This document shows positions 6,319 through 13,365 of a DNA stretch of 15,315 nt, piece after piece. The position numbers and the translations under genes were made by a program. How positions within the stretch are numbered: position 1 is the stretch's first letter; each line of letters opens with the position of its first letter. This DNA is from Paludibacter sp. (GTDB lineage: Bacteria > Bacteroidota > Bacteroidia > Bacteroidales > Paludibacteraceae). The DNA lies in the NCBI GenBank assembly GCA_009787075.1, contig WRGS01000216.1, positions 1 through 15,315 on the forward strand. The letters run 5' to 3'. The notes beneath the pieces were generated by a model. It searched no databases. It was not told the DNA's origin and saw only the letters and a program-made list of their open reading frames with translations.

Positions 6319-7335
6319 ATGAATATTTTAAACAATATTTCGCTTTTGCCGTATAATTCTTTCGGAATTGACGTGCGCACAAAATATTTCGCTGAATATC
6401 AAAACATTGAAGAACTTTACCAATTACTTGAATCCGATATTGCGAGGCGCGAAAAACTGCTGCAAATTGGCAGCGGCAGCAATTTATTGTTTGTATCTGA
6501 TTTTGAGGGAATTATTCTTTATTCCAAAATAAAATTTATTGAAAAAATGGCAGAAACAGACGGCGAAGTTTTTTTGCGAGTTGGCAGCGGAGTTGTTTGG
6601 GATGATTTTGTAAATTATTGTGTAACAAATAATTATATTGGCGCGGAAAATCTTTCACTTATTCCCAGCCAAACAGGTGCGGCGGCAGTGCAAAATATTG
6701 GGGCTTACGGTGTGGAAATTTCAGATATTGTGCAAACGGTAGAAACTATTGATATTCAAACACTTGAAAAGCAAATTTTTACAAATTCCGAGTGTCAATA
6801 CGATTACCGCACAAGTGTTTTTAAAACCGATTTGAAAGGAAAGAAAATTGTTACCGCAGTTGAATTTTGCCTTTCAAAAAAGCCGAATTTTAATTTGAGT
6901 TATGCAAATTTAAAACAGGAAATTTTAAAAAATTATTCAGAAATAAATCTTTCAAACATCAGAGCTACAATAATTTCCATACGCGACAGTAAATTGCCAA
7001 ATCCGAAAATTAAAGGAAATGCGGGCAGTTTTTTCACAAATCCATATATTTGCATTGCACATTTTGAAAAATTGAAAAAAACCTATCCTGAAATTCCTTA
7101 TTATCCTGTCAATGAAGAACTTGTAAAAATTCCTGCGGCGTGGCTTATTGAGCAATGCGGCTGGAAAGGAAAACAGCGTGGGCGTGCCGCCGTTAATGCG
7201 GCGCAACCATTAGTGCTTGTAAATCAGGGAAGTGCGGCAGGAGCGGAAATTCTCGCTTTGGCTCAAGAAATTCAAAAAAGCATAAAAGAAAAATTTGCAA
7301 TAAATCTGAAATTGGAAGTAGAAGTTATTTTTTAG
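6319..7335 (+). CDS. murB: UDP-N-acetylmuramate dehydrogenase
   Basis: MurB reduces UDP-GlcNAc-enolpyruvate with NADPH and FAD to UDP-MurNAc, the second committed step of peptidoglycan precursor synthesis in the cytoplasm. The 338-residue length and sequence fit the E. coli-like type I enzyme. The FAD-binding part carries IGSGSNLLF and LSLIPSQTGAAAVQNIGAYG. The type I loop with Tyr163-Arg164 is in YDYRTSVFK. Ser237 in GNAGSFFTNP is the proton donor, and Glu335 in LEVEV corresponds to the catalytic Glu325 of E. coli. IPAAWLIEQCGWKG is also conserved. A GTG at 6313 would overlap the upstream stop by four bases. The ATG at 6319, two bases after that stop, is preferred. It is the second gene of a probable operon with the PqqD-like gene. 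Confidence 0.97.
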   Translation: MNILNNISLLPYNSFGIDVRTKYFAEYQNIEELYQLLESDIARREKLLQIGSGSNLLFVSDFEGIILYSKIKFIEKMAETDGEVFLRVGSGVVWDDFVNYCVTNNYIGAENLSLIPSQTGAAAVQNIGAYGVEISDIVQTVETIDIQTLEKQIFTNSECQYDYRTSVFKTDLKGKKIVTAVEFCLSKKPNFNLSYANLKQEILKNYSEINLSNIRATIISIRDSKLPNPKIKGNAGSFFTNPYICIAHFEKLKKTYPEIPYYPVNEELVKIPAAWLIEQCGWKGKQRGRAAVNAAQPLVLVNQGSAAGAEILALAQEIQKSIKEKFAINLKLEVEVIF

Positions 7336-7353
7336 GTTTTTGATAAATAAAAA

Positions 7354-7383
7354 TTTGCATATAAGAAATAAATATTAACTTTG
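7354..7383 (+). promoter_or_regulatory. Promoter of the CD225/DUF2752 pair
   Basis: TAACTTTG at 7376-7383 matches TAnnTTTG, and TTTG at 7354-7357 lies 18 bases upstream. The leader to the ATG at 7429 is about 40 nt. Confidence 0.75.
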
Positions 7384-7428
7384 CACTTTATTAAATTTTA
7401 ATTTAAAAACTCATTGTAAAAAAGTAGT

Positions 7429-7716
7429 ATGGAAAATTTCAACAACAATCCACAAGGTCCTGCGCCCGATAACAATCTTGTTTGGGCGATTTTAGTTACA
7501 ATTTTATGTTGCCTTCCGGGCGGAATTTACGCTATTGTGCGTGCTACAAAAGTGAATACGCTTTGGCTGAACGGACAATACGACGAAGCGAGAAAGGCAG
7601 CCGATGACGCTAAAAAATGGTCTATTATTTCGGCAATTGTAGGTGGCGTATGTATTATTATTTGGATTATCATAGTAGTATTAGGCGGATTTGCCGCAGC
7701 GTATGGTAATTACTAA
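7429..7716 (+). CDS. CD225/dispanin family small membrane protein
   Basis: This 95-residue protein has the dispanin layout. A Pro/Asn-rich N-terminus is followed by a hydrophobic re-entrant-type segment (about 17-37) with LVWAILVTILCCLPGGIYAI. A conserved cytoplasmic loop has VNTLWLNGQYDEARKAADDAKKW, and a second membrane helix spans about 65-88. The CLP-G-IYAIV and Y-x-A-x-x-A-x-x-A-x-x-W patterns are diagnostic of CD225 (PF04505), the family of eukaryotic IFITM proteins. The function of bacterial members is unknown. The stop overlaps the start of a DUF2752 gene, a pairing I recall from other Bacteroidota. Confidence 0.9.
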   Translation: MENFNNNPQGPAPDNNLVWAILVTILCCLPGGIYAIVRATKVNTLWLNGQYDEARKAADDAKKWSIISAIVGGVCIIIWIIIVVLGGFAAAYGNY

Positions 7717-8128
7717 AAATAATTGCAAAACGGTTTTTAGATTGCTTCTGTGCATTTGCGCGGGGGCAATCTTCATTTTTGTTTATCAACATTTTAACCC
7801 TTCAAAAGAATGGTTTCTCGTTTGTCCTGTTTATAAAATGACAGGGCTGTATTGCACAGGTTGCGGCTCGCAGCGTACAATACATTGTCTTCTGAATTTG
7901 CAAATTGCGCAATCTTTGTGCTACAACCCACTGCTGACTGTTTTTTTGCCTTTTTTTCTTTATCTTGCAGGCGTTTGGTTTTACAATTTTATTTTTGATA
8001 AAAAATATAGACCGATTTTTTTATACAACAATAAAATCGTATATATCATTCTGATAATCATTGTGTTATACACAGTTTTAAGAAATATTCCCGCTGTTCC
8101 TTTCAATTATTTAGCCCCGTCAAAATAA
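7703..8128 (+). CDS. DUF2752 membrane protein
   Basis: This 141-residue protein has the DUF2752 (PF10825) core: Cys41-Pro, then TGLYCTGCGSQR with Cys51 and Cys54, and a following IHCLLNLQIAQSLCYNPL. Hydrophobic segments are at about residues 12-29, 76-97 and 113-130. The family's role is unknown. The conserved Cys pair facing the membrane edge suggests a redox or metal site, which is inference. Starts at 7691 and 7703 are possible. The ATG at 7703, overlapping the CD225 gene by 14 bases, gives the more natural N-terminus before the first helix. The two genes form one operon. Confidence 0.87.
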   Translation: MVITKNNCKTVFRLLLCICAGAIFIFVYQHFNPSKEWFLVCPVYKMTGLYCTGCGSQRTIHCLLNLQIAQSLCYNPLLTVFLPFFLYLAGVWFYNFIFDKKYRPIFLYNNKIVYIILIIIVLYTVLRNIPAVPFNYLAPSK

Positions 8129-8178
8129 TATTACAGTGTATAGCGCATTATTTGTAGTTTTTTTAGAATTTGTAATCC

Positions 8179-8215
8179 AAAAAATTACCCCTCGTTTTTT
8201 TCAAAACGAAGGGTA
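8179..8215 (-). terminator. Terminator of the FKBP operon
   Basis: On the minus strand a 13-pair stem (8203-8215 with 8186-8198, one mismatch) with a four-base loop is followed by six T (8184 to 8179). It lies about 50 bases beyond the stop of the exported FKBP. On the plus strand no T run follows, so it is unlikely to stop the DUF2752 transcript efficiently. Confidence 0.82.
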
Positions 8216-8262
8216 GCAAAAAGTTCCTCTTTTTTTGAGAGAAGCTTATTAATTAAGATTTT

Positions 8263-8988
8263 TTATTCCGCAGGATTAATATCCAACAATTCTACGTCAA
8301 AAATCAAGGTTGCATAAGGCGGAATAGGACCTGAGCCTTGCTCGCCGTATGCGATGTTGTAAGGAAGGAAAAATCTGTACTTAGAACCGACTGACATCAG
8401 TTGCACGCCTTCTGTCCAGCCCGCAATAACGGCATTAAGCGGAAAAGTAGCAGGTTCGCCGCGCTCAACAGAACTGTCGAACACCGTGCCGTCAATTAAT
8501 TTACCTGTGTAATGCACTTTTACATTGTCGGTTGCAGCGGGTTTTGGTCCGTCTGTTTGCTTGATAACCTCATATTGCAGTCCGCTTTGGGTAACTTTCA
8601 CTTCGGGACGTTTTTTGTTTTGGTCTAAAAACGCCTGACCCTCGGCTTGTTTTACTGCGGCTTCCTGCTGCTGCGCCATCATAATATACTGCTGAAAATA
8701 CATACTTGCAAATTCTGCACTCATCGGCACACTGTCGCCTGCAAATGCCTGATGCATTCCTTTGAGCAGCATATCGGAATTTATCTCCATTCCCGGAAAT
8801 GTTTTCAGATTACGAGCAAAATCATTGCCCACATATACGCCAAAGGCATAACTTACAGAATCTCTTTTGTTTTGCAACAATTGACTTGTTGGCGGTGCAA
8901 CAGATTTTTTAGGGCGCACTTTGTTTTGCGCATTAACGCTCAAAAAACAGAGCAATGCAATAATTGTTATGAAACTAATTTTTTTCAT
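8263..8988 (-). CDS. Exported FKBP-type peptidyl-prolyl isomerase
   Basis: This 241-residue protein is a prolyl isomerase and chaperone of the envelope, similar in layout to FkpA/Mip. A signal peptide covers residues 1-20 (MKKISFITIIALLCFLSVNA), followed by a basic linker. The helical FKBP N-terminal dimerisation region contains DSVSYAFGVYVGNDFARNL and a Gln/Ala-rich connecting helix. The C-terminal FKBP domain (about 135-241) has VKVHYTGKLIDGTVFDSS, VIAGWTEGVQLMSVGSKY, AYGEQGSGPIPPYATLIFDV. The active-site Tyr, Phe-Asp, Val-Ile-x-x-Trp and late Tyr and Phe of FKBP12 are all present. It is the second gene of an operon, 12 bases behind a paralogue without a signal peptide. Confidence 0.94.
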   Translation of the reverse strand: MKKISFITIIALLCFLSVNAQNKVRPKKSVAPPTSQLLQNKRDSVSYAFGVYVGNDFARNLKTFPGMEINSDMLLKGMHQAFAGDSVPMSAEFASMYFQQYIMMAQQQEAAVKQAEGQAFLDQNKKRPEVKVTQSGLQYEVIKQTDGPKPAATDNVKVHYTGKLIDGTVFDSSVERGEPATFPLNAVIAGWTEGVQLMSVGSKYRFFLPYNIAYGEQGSGPIPPYATLIFDVELLDINPAE

Positions 8989-9000
8989 TTTTTATATTTA

Positions 9001-9597
9001 TTATTTAAAATTATTATTTTGTATATTCAGCAATTCAACTTCAAATACGAGCGCGGAATGCGGCGGAATACTGCCTGTTCCGTGTGCGCCGTATGCAAGG
9101 TGCGAAGGAATAAAAAGTTTCCATTTTGAGCCTACAGGCATCAACTGCAAAGCCTCAACCCAACCTTGAATAACTTGGGTAACGCCAAAAATGGCGGGCG
9201 TTTCACGCACAACAGACGAATCGAAAACTGTGCCGTCGGGCAAAGTTCCGTGATAATGAACTTCCACTGTGTCAGTCGATTTTGGAACAACACCCGTACC
9301 TTTTTGCAGGATTTCGTATTGCAAACCGCTGGGCAAAGTTACCACTTCTGCACGTTTTTTATTTTCTTCCAAAAACGCAACGCTTTCGGTTTTGGCTTTC
9401 GCTCCTTTTTCATCTTGCAGTTTCGTAAAAAACTGATTTAATGTATCCTGTGCCTCATTTATAGAAATTTTTGGTTGCGTATTTTCAAAAACAGTTTTCA
9501 CGCCGTCTAAAAATTCTGCATAATCTAAATTTTTTATTCCACTGTGAATCAGGTTACTACCCAAACTTAACCCCAAAGCATAACTTACTTTTTGCAT
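9001..9597 (-). CDS. Cytoplasmic FKBP-type peptidyl-prolyl isomerase (FklB-like)
   Basis: This 198-residue paralogue of the next gene has no signal peptide. It starts directly with MQKVSYALGLSLGSNL, the FKBP N-terminal helical motif, so it should act in the cytoplasm as FklB does. The helical part runs to about residue 85. The FKBP domain (about 90-193) has VEVHYHGTLPDGTVFDSS, VIQGWVEALQLMPVGSKW and AYGAHGTGSIPPHSALVFEV, with the active-site aromatic residues intact. Compared with its neighbour, the Thr after the first Tyr is replaced by His. It is the first gene of the pair, followed by the exported copy after 12 bases. The arrangement suggests a tandem duplication in which one copy gained or lost a signal peptide. 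Confidence 0.93.
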   Translation of the reverse strand: MQKVSYALGLSLGSNLIHSGIKNLDYAEFLDGVKTVFENTQPKISINEAQDTLNQFFTKLQDEKGAKAKTESVAFLEENKKRAEVVTLPSGLQYEILQKGTGVVPKSTDTVEVHYHGTLPDGTVFDSSVVRETPAIFGVTQVIQGWVEALQLMPVGSKWKLFIPSHLAYGAHGTGSIPPHSALVFEVELLNIQNNNFK

Positions 9598-9687
9598 TAT
9601 ATTTTTATTTTATTTAAAGATTTAAAATTGTTGCTAAATATTTTTTCATCTGAATTTTTATCAAAATTCGCTCTATATAGAGATTAT

Positions 9688-9700
9688 TAAGAGTTTGTTT
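9688..9700. repeat. Single MITE-like end
   Basis: TAA followed by GAGTTTGTTT repeats the left end of the element at 5921-5933 with one substitution (C to T), including the adjoining TAA. The shared sequence continues with a run of A after it. I see no matching inverted end within 200 bases on either side, so this would be a solo remnant or a chance match. It lies in the leader of the FKBP operon. Confidence 0.3.
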
Positions 9701-9739
9701 AAAAAATTAACAAAATTTTTTTGTAAAATTTTCAGAGTG

Positions 9740-9747
9740 CAAAAGTA
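9740..9747 (-). promoter_or_regulatory. Putative -7 box of the FKBP operon
   Basis: The minus strand reads TACTTTTG, exact TAnnTTTG. It is 12 bases beyond the tsaB stop codon and about 140 bases before the FKBP start at 9597, which implies a long leader. No -33 TTG at correct spacing was found. Confidence 0.55.
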
Positions 9748-9758
9748 CATAAAAAATT

Positions 9759-10448
9759 TCAAAGAAGAATTTTTTTAGCCTTTGTTGCCTGAAATTCTTT
9801 CAAATAAAAAGGCTCAAAATATGCGGCATCTGCAAACTGTTTCTGCTGAAATTTTTCGTTTGCAAGCGTAATCATATTTTCTGCCAAAGGAAAAACATTG
9901 TCGATAAAACGGCAATTATGGTGCTGCAACAGCGGCACACACTTATTTGAACCATTGCCGAAAAAATAAATGATATTGTTTTCCAAAATGTCGGCAAAAG
10001 AATTTTCGGTAATAATTTCCGCTCTGATTTCGCCAAAAACTGTTCCGTCGTTTCTATACAGCGCACAAAACACTTCTGCCCGCCGCGCGTCAATCATTGG
10101 GCAGAGCAAAGCATTTTTTTCAAAAACATCAATTTTACGCTTTGCGGCAGCGTTGATAACTTGCAGAGTATCAATAGCAATCAACGGAACATCAAACCCG
10201 AAACACAACCCTTTGGCTGTGGAAACGCCAATGCGCAAGCCTGTGTAAGAACCAGGACCTGCGCTTGCGGCTATTGCGTCAATTTTTCCGCCTGTTTGCT
10301 TGCCAAACTCTAACGCTTTTTCTACAAAAACGCTCAATAAAGCCGCGTGATTTTGCCCCTGCGTATCTTCAACGCTGAAAAGCAATTTTTCACCTTCACT
10401 CAAAGCAACCGAACAGATGCTTGTAGATGTTTCAATATTTAAAAGCAT
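9759..10448 (-). CDS. tsaB: tRNA threonylcarbamoyladenosine biosynthesis protein TsaB
   Basis: TsaB is the ASKHA-fold partner that stabilises TsaD in the complex that makes t6A37 on ANN-reading tRNAs. The 229-residue protein begins with MLLNIETSTSICSVALSEG and carries the signature ASAGPGSYTGLRIGVSTAKG, followed by PLIAIDTLQVI. The conserved NHAALL stretch lies at about residues 32-38. The C-terminal region is variable, as usual in the family. The metal-binding His residues of TsaD are absent, which separates it from its paralogue. The gene diverges from cdaA and has its own -7 box. tsaC, tsaD and tsaE are not in the window. Confidence 0.95.
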   Translation of the reverse strand: MLLNIETSTSICSVALSEGEKLLFSVEDTQGQNHAALLSVFVEKALEFGKQTGGKIDAIAASAGPGSYTGLRIGVSTAKGLCFGFDVPLIAIDTLQVINAAAKRKIDVFEKNALLCPMIDARRAEVFCALYRNDGTVFGEIRAEIITENSFADILENNIIYFFGNGSNKCVPLLQHHNCRFIDNVFPLAENMITLANEKFQQKQFADAAYFEPFYLKEFQATKAKKILL

Positions 10449-10468
10449 TTTTTAATAAAACTTTGAGG

Positions 10469-10476
10469 CAAAAGTA
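10469..10476 (-). promoter_or_regulatory. Putative -7 box of tsaB
   Basis: The minus strand reads TACTTTTG, exact TAnnTTTG, 20 bases upstream of the tsaB ATG, giving a leader of about 15 nt. A -33 TTG at the right spacing is not apparent. Confidence 0.6.
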
Positions 10477-10498
10477 ATGTAATTTTTAAAAATATTTG

Positions 10499-10506
10499 TA
10501 TTTTTG
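10499..10506 (+). promoter_or_regulatory. Putative -7 box of the cdaA-dtd-lpdA-prfB run
   Basis: TATTTTTG matches TAnnTTTG and is followed by about 100 nt of extremely AT-rich leader. That leader includes two close copies of ATTTAAAATAA (about 10520-10550). It diverges from the tsaB promoter only 22 bases away. In such AT-rich DNA a chance match is possible. Confidence 0.5.
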
Positions 10507-10612
10507 CAAAATTATTTTTATTTAAAATAATAATTTAAAATAAATAACAAACAATCAGATAGTAAATTGTTTTACGTTTTTTATTTAATAAATTTAATTT
10601 TAAAATTTTATA

Positions 10613-11386
10613 GTGTTAGGACTTCAATTTGGCATAAAAGAAATATTTGATATTTTATCAGTGGCGGTGGTGCTGTATTACGCTTATCGTGTACTTAAAA
10701 AAAGCGGCGGAACGGCAGTTTTTTTCGGCGTGCTTATATTTATTGTAATTTGGTATATTGTTTCGCGTGTGCTGCAAATGGAACTTTTGGGCGGAATTTT
10801 GAACAAAATTATGAGCGTGGGCGGTTTTGCTATTATTGTGATTTTCCGCGATGAAATTCGCCGATTTTTTTCGCGAATCGGCTCTGGCAAAGAGTGGAGT
10901 TTTACCAAAGCGTTCAGAAAAATGTTTGTTTCCGATGTTCAAACCGATAATAATCTTGAAATGATGCAAATTGTGATGGCTTGCCGCAATTTGGCGCGTA
11001 ATAATGTCGGCGCACTGATTGTGATTGCACGCAGCAACGATTTGGATTATTTTGTACAATCGGGCGAAACTATTGATGCCAATGTTAATTCGCGGTTGAT
11101 TGAAAATATATTTTTCAAAAACAGTCCTTTGCACGATGGTGCGTTGATTGTTTCGGGCAGGCGGTTGCTTGCAGCGGGTTGTATTTTGCCTGTTTCGCGC
11201 AGCAATGAAATTCCCAAATCGCTGGGTTTGCGCCACCGCGCCGCTATCGGAATTACCGAACATACGGACGCAATGGCGATTGTGGTTTCGGAAGAAACAG
11301 GAGAAATGTCGTTTGCAATTAATGGAAAAATAAAATCTAAAATCACCCCTGAACAACTTGATGAATTGCTTTCGGAAAATTTGTGA
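10613..11386 (+). CDS. cdaA: Diadenylate cyclase (CdaA/DacA type)
   Basis: The enzyme condenses two ATP to cyclic di-AMP, a messenger tied to potassium and osmotic balance and the cell wall. The 257-residue protein has three N-terminal membrane helices (about residues 11-28, 33-54 and 58-80), then the DAC domain. Both catalytic motifs are intact: DGA at 175-177 in SPLHDGALIVSGRRL and RHR at 207-209 in GLRHRAAIG. The start is GTG at 10613. An in-frame stop at 10601 leaves no upstream ATG, and the sequence from Met1 matches the family's N-terminus. Firmicutes carry cdaR and glmM next to it, but here dtd follows after 49 bases and no YbbR-domain regulator is visible. Confidence 0.95.
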   Translation: MLGLQFGIKEIFDILSVAVVLYYAYRVLKKSGGTAVFFGVLIFIVIWYIVSRVLQMELLGGILNKIMSVGGFAIIVIFRDEIRRFFSRIGSGKEWSFTKAFRKMFVSDVQTDNNLEMMQIVMACRNLARNNVGALIVIARSNDLDYFVQSGETIDANVNSRLIENIFFKNSPLHDGALIVSGRRLLAAGCILPVSRSNEIPKSLGLRHRAAIGITEHTDAMAIVVSEETGEMSFAINGKIKSKITPEQLDELLSENL

Positions 11387-11435
11387 TGATAGAAGTTGGA
11401 AAAAGAAGATAGAATTGTTTAATTTGTAAATTGAA

Positions 11436-11888
11436 ATGAGAGTTTTAATTCAGCGAGTTACAGATGCGAAAGTTGTGATTGACGGAACGGTTTTTTCGTC
11501 AATAGAAAAAGGACTTTTGCTTTTTGTTGGAATAGAAAATGCCGATACGCATGAAGATATTGAATATCTTGCCCAAAAAATTGTGCAAATGCGAATTTTT
11601 GACGATAAAAATGGAGTTATGAATTTATCGGTTGTTGATGTTGGTGCGGAGATTTTGGCGGTAAGTCAATTTACGCTTTTTGCATCGACCAAAAAAGGCA
11701 ATCGTCCGTCTTATATCCGCGCGGCAAAGCCTGAGGCGGCAATTCCGATGTACGAAAATTTTGTAAATATTTTAGAAAATAAATTGTCGGAAAAAATAAA
11801 AACAGGCGTTTTCGGTGCAGATATGAAAATAAGTTTTACAAACGACGGACCTGTTACAATTTGGCTTGACAGTAAAAACAAAGAATAA
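11436..11888 (+). CDS. dtd: D-aminoacyl-tRNA deacylase
   Basis: Dtd hydrolyses D-aminoacyl-tRNA and glycyl-tRNA-Ala, keeping D-residues and misacylated glycine out of proteins. The protein has 150 residues, close to the family's usual 145. It starts with MRVLIQRVTDAKVVIDG, and both signature motifs are intact: SQFTLFA at about residues 79-85, and the NxGPVT loop as NDGPVTIWLDS near 135-145, which supplies the cross-subunit Gly-cisPro chiral filter. It lies 49 bases after cdaA and 40 before lpdA on the same strand, without a recognisable promoter or terminator between them. Confidence 0.97.
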   Translation: MRVLIQRVTDAKVVIDGTVFSSIEKGLLLFVGIENADTHEDIEYLAQKIVQMRIFDDKNGVMNLSVVDVGAEILAVSQFTLFASTKKGNRPSYIRAAKPEAAIPMYENFVNILENKLSEKIKTGVFGADMKISFTNDGPVTIWLDSKNKE

Positions 11889-11928
11889 ATTAAATAAAAA
11901 TTTAACACAATCTTTATATAAATAATAA

Positions 11929-13278
11929 ATGTTCGACTTAATAATAATCGGTGGCGGACCTGCGGGCTATGTAGCCGCCGAGCGAGCGGGACACAAAGAT
12001 TTGAGTGTTCTTTTATTTGAAAAAAATATGATGGGCGGCGTGTGCCTCAACGAAGGCTGCATTCCCACAAAAACGCTGCTTTACAGCGCAAAAACCTACG
12101 AAAATGCTTTGCATGCTGATAAATACGGCGTTTTTGCAGAAAATGTGCATTTCGATTTTGAAAAAATTGTTGCAAGAAAAAATAAAATCGTGCGCAAACT
12201 TGTTGCAGGCGTAAATAGCAAAATGCAGCAGAATAATGTTACGGTAATCAAAGGCGAGGCGATTATTGAAAAACGCACTGCGGAAAGCATTGAAATTCAA
12301 TGTAATAATGAAAAATATTTTGGAAAAAATCTTTTAATATGCACAGGTTCGCAGGCGTTTGTCCCGCAGATTGAAGGCTTAAACGAGGCGGGCGATACGG
12401 TTTTAACAAACCGTGAAATCCTGAATTTAAAACAGCAACCGCAATCGCTTGTGATAATTGGCGGCGGGGTAATTGGAATGGAATTCGCAAGTTTTTACAA
12501 CAGTATCGGCACTGAGGTAACGGTTATAGAAATGCTGCCCGAAATTTTGGGAAACAACGACAGTGAAATTTCGGCAATGCTGCGCGATATTTATTCCAAA
12601 AAAGGCATTAATTTTCATCTGAATGCTAAAGTTGTCCGCATTGACGGCAATAAAGTGTTGTTTGAAAAAGCGGACGCGATTGAATGTGTTGAAGGAGAAA
12701 AAATTTTGATAAGTGTTGGACGGCGGGCGGCAACCGATGGCTTTGGACTTGAAAATATTGGAGTGGAACTTTTCAAAGGCGGTATTAAAGTTGATGAAAA
12801 GATGCGTACAAATGTTGAAAATGTGTTTGCAGCGGGCGATGTAACAGGTTTTTCGCTTCTTGCGCACACAGCCAGCCGCGAGGGTGAAGTTGTGGTTAAT
12901 AATCTCACAGGCAAAGAAGATTTTATGCACTATGAGGCAATTCCGAGCGTGGTTTATACTAATCCCGAAGTGGCAGCAGTTGGGCAAACCGAAGAGACGG
13001 CAAAAGAAAACGGCATTGAATATGAAGTGAAAAAATTGCCGCTGGCATATTCAGGGCGGTTTGTTGCAGAAAATGAAGGCGGCGCAGGGCTTTGTAAAGT
13101 TCTGACGAACAAGCGCGGCGAAATTATCGGCGTGCATATAATCGGCAATCCTGCAAGCGAAATAATTTTTGGCACGTGTATGGCAATTGAGCAGAAATTA
13201 ACGCTTTCTCAATGGCAAAAAGTGGTTTTTCCCCACCCAACCGTTGCTGAAATTATTAAAGAAACGATATTTTTATAA
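11929..13278 (+). CDS. lpdA: Dihydrolipoyl dehydrogenase
   Basis: This FAD enzyme reoxidises dihydrolipoamide with NAD+, as the E3 part of 2-oxoacid dehydrogenase complexes or the L-protein of glycine cleavage. The 449-residue protein shows the FAD-binding GGGPAGYVAAERA at the N-terminus. The redox disulfide Cys39-Cys44 is in GGVCLNEGCIPTKTLL. The NAD-binding GGGVIGMEFAS, the second FAD motif VFAAGDVTGFSLLAHTA, and the catalytic pair His436-Glu441 in HPTVAE are also present. Related enzymes such as mercuric or glutathione reductase lack the combination of CLNEGC and HPTVAE. No E1, E2 or gcv gene is in the window, so the complex it serves cannot be told. Confidence 0.96.
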   Translation: MFDLIIIGGGPAGYVAAERAGHKDLSVLLFEKNMMGGVCLNEGCIPTKTLLYSAKTYENALHADKYGVFAENVHFDFEKIVARKNKIVRKLVAGVNSKMQQNNVTVIKGEAIIEKRTAESIEIQCNNEKYFGKNLLICTGSQAFVPQIEGLNEAGDTVLTNREILNLKQQPQSLVIIGGGVIGMEFASFYNSIGTEVTVIEMLPEILGNNDSEISAMLRDIYSKKGINFHLNAKVVRIDGNKVLFEKADAIECVEGEKILISVGRRAATDGFGLENIGVELFKGGIKVDEKMRTNVENVFAAGDVTGFSLLAHTASREGEVVVNNLTGKEDFMHYEAIPSVVYTNPEVAAVGQTEETAKENGIEYEVKKLPLAYSGRFVAENEGGAGLCKVLTNKRGEIIGVHIIGNPASEIIFGTCMAIEQKLTLSQWQKVVFPHPTVAEIIKETIFL

Positions 13279-13365
13279 AAAATTTATAATTTTAAAATAC
13301 ATTTAACAATTAAATTGTATTTAAAAAACAGTCAATAATTTTAATTTTTAATATTTGTAAAAAAA

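Noticed and set aside
8186..8215. The same hairpin as a terminator for the plus-strand DUF2752 gene
   Set aside because: The T run follows the stem only on the minus strand.
10658..11356. 232-codon minus-strand open frame opposite cdaA
   Set aside because: It is a complementary-strand artefact of the conserved cyclase reading frame, with composition unlike a real protein.
13295..13322. Hairpin between lpdA and prfB as a terminator
   Set aside because: The 12-bp stem is entirely AT-rich, has a bulge and has no T run after it on the plus strand, so transcription probably continues into prfB.
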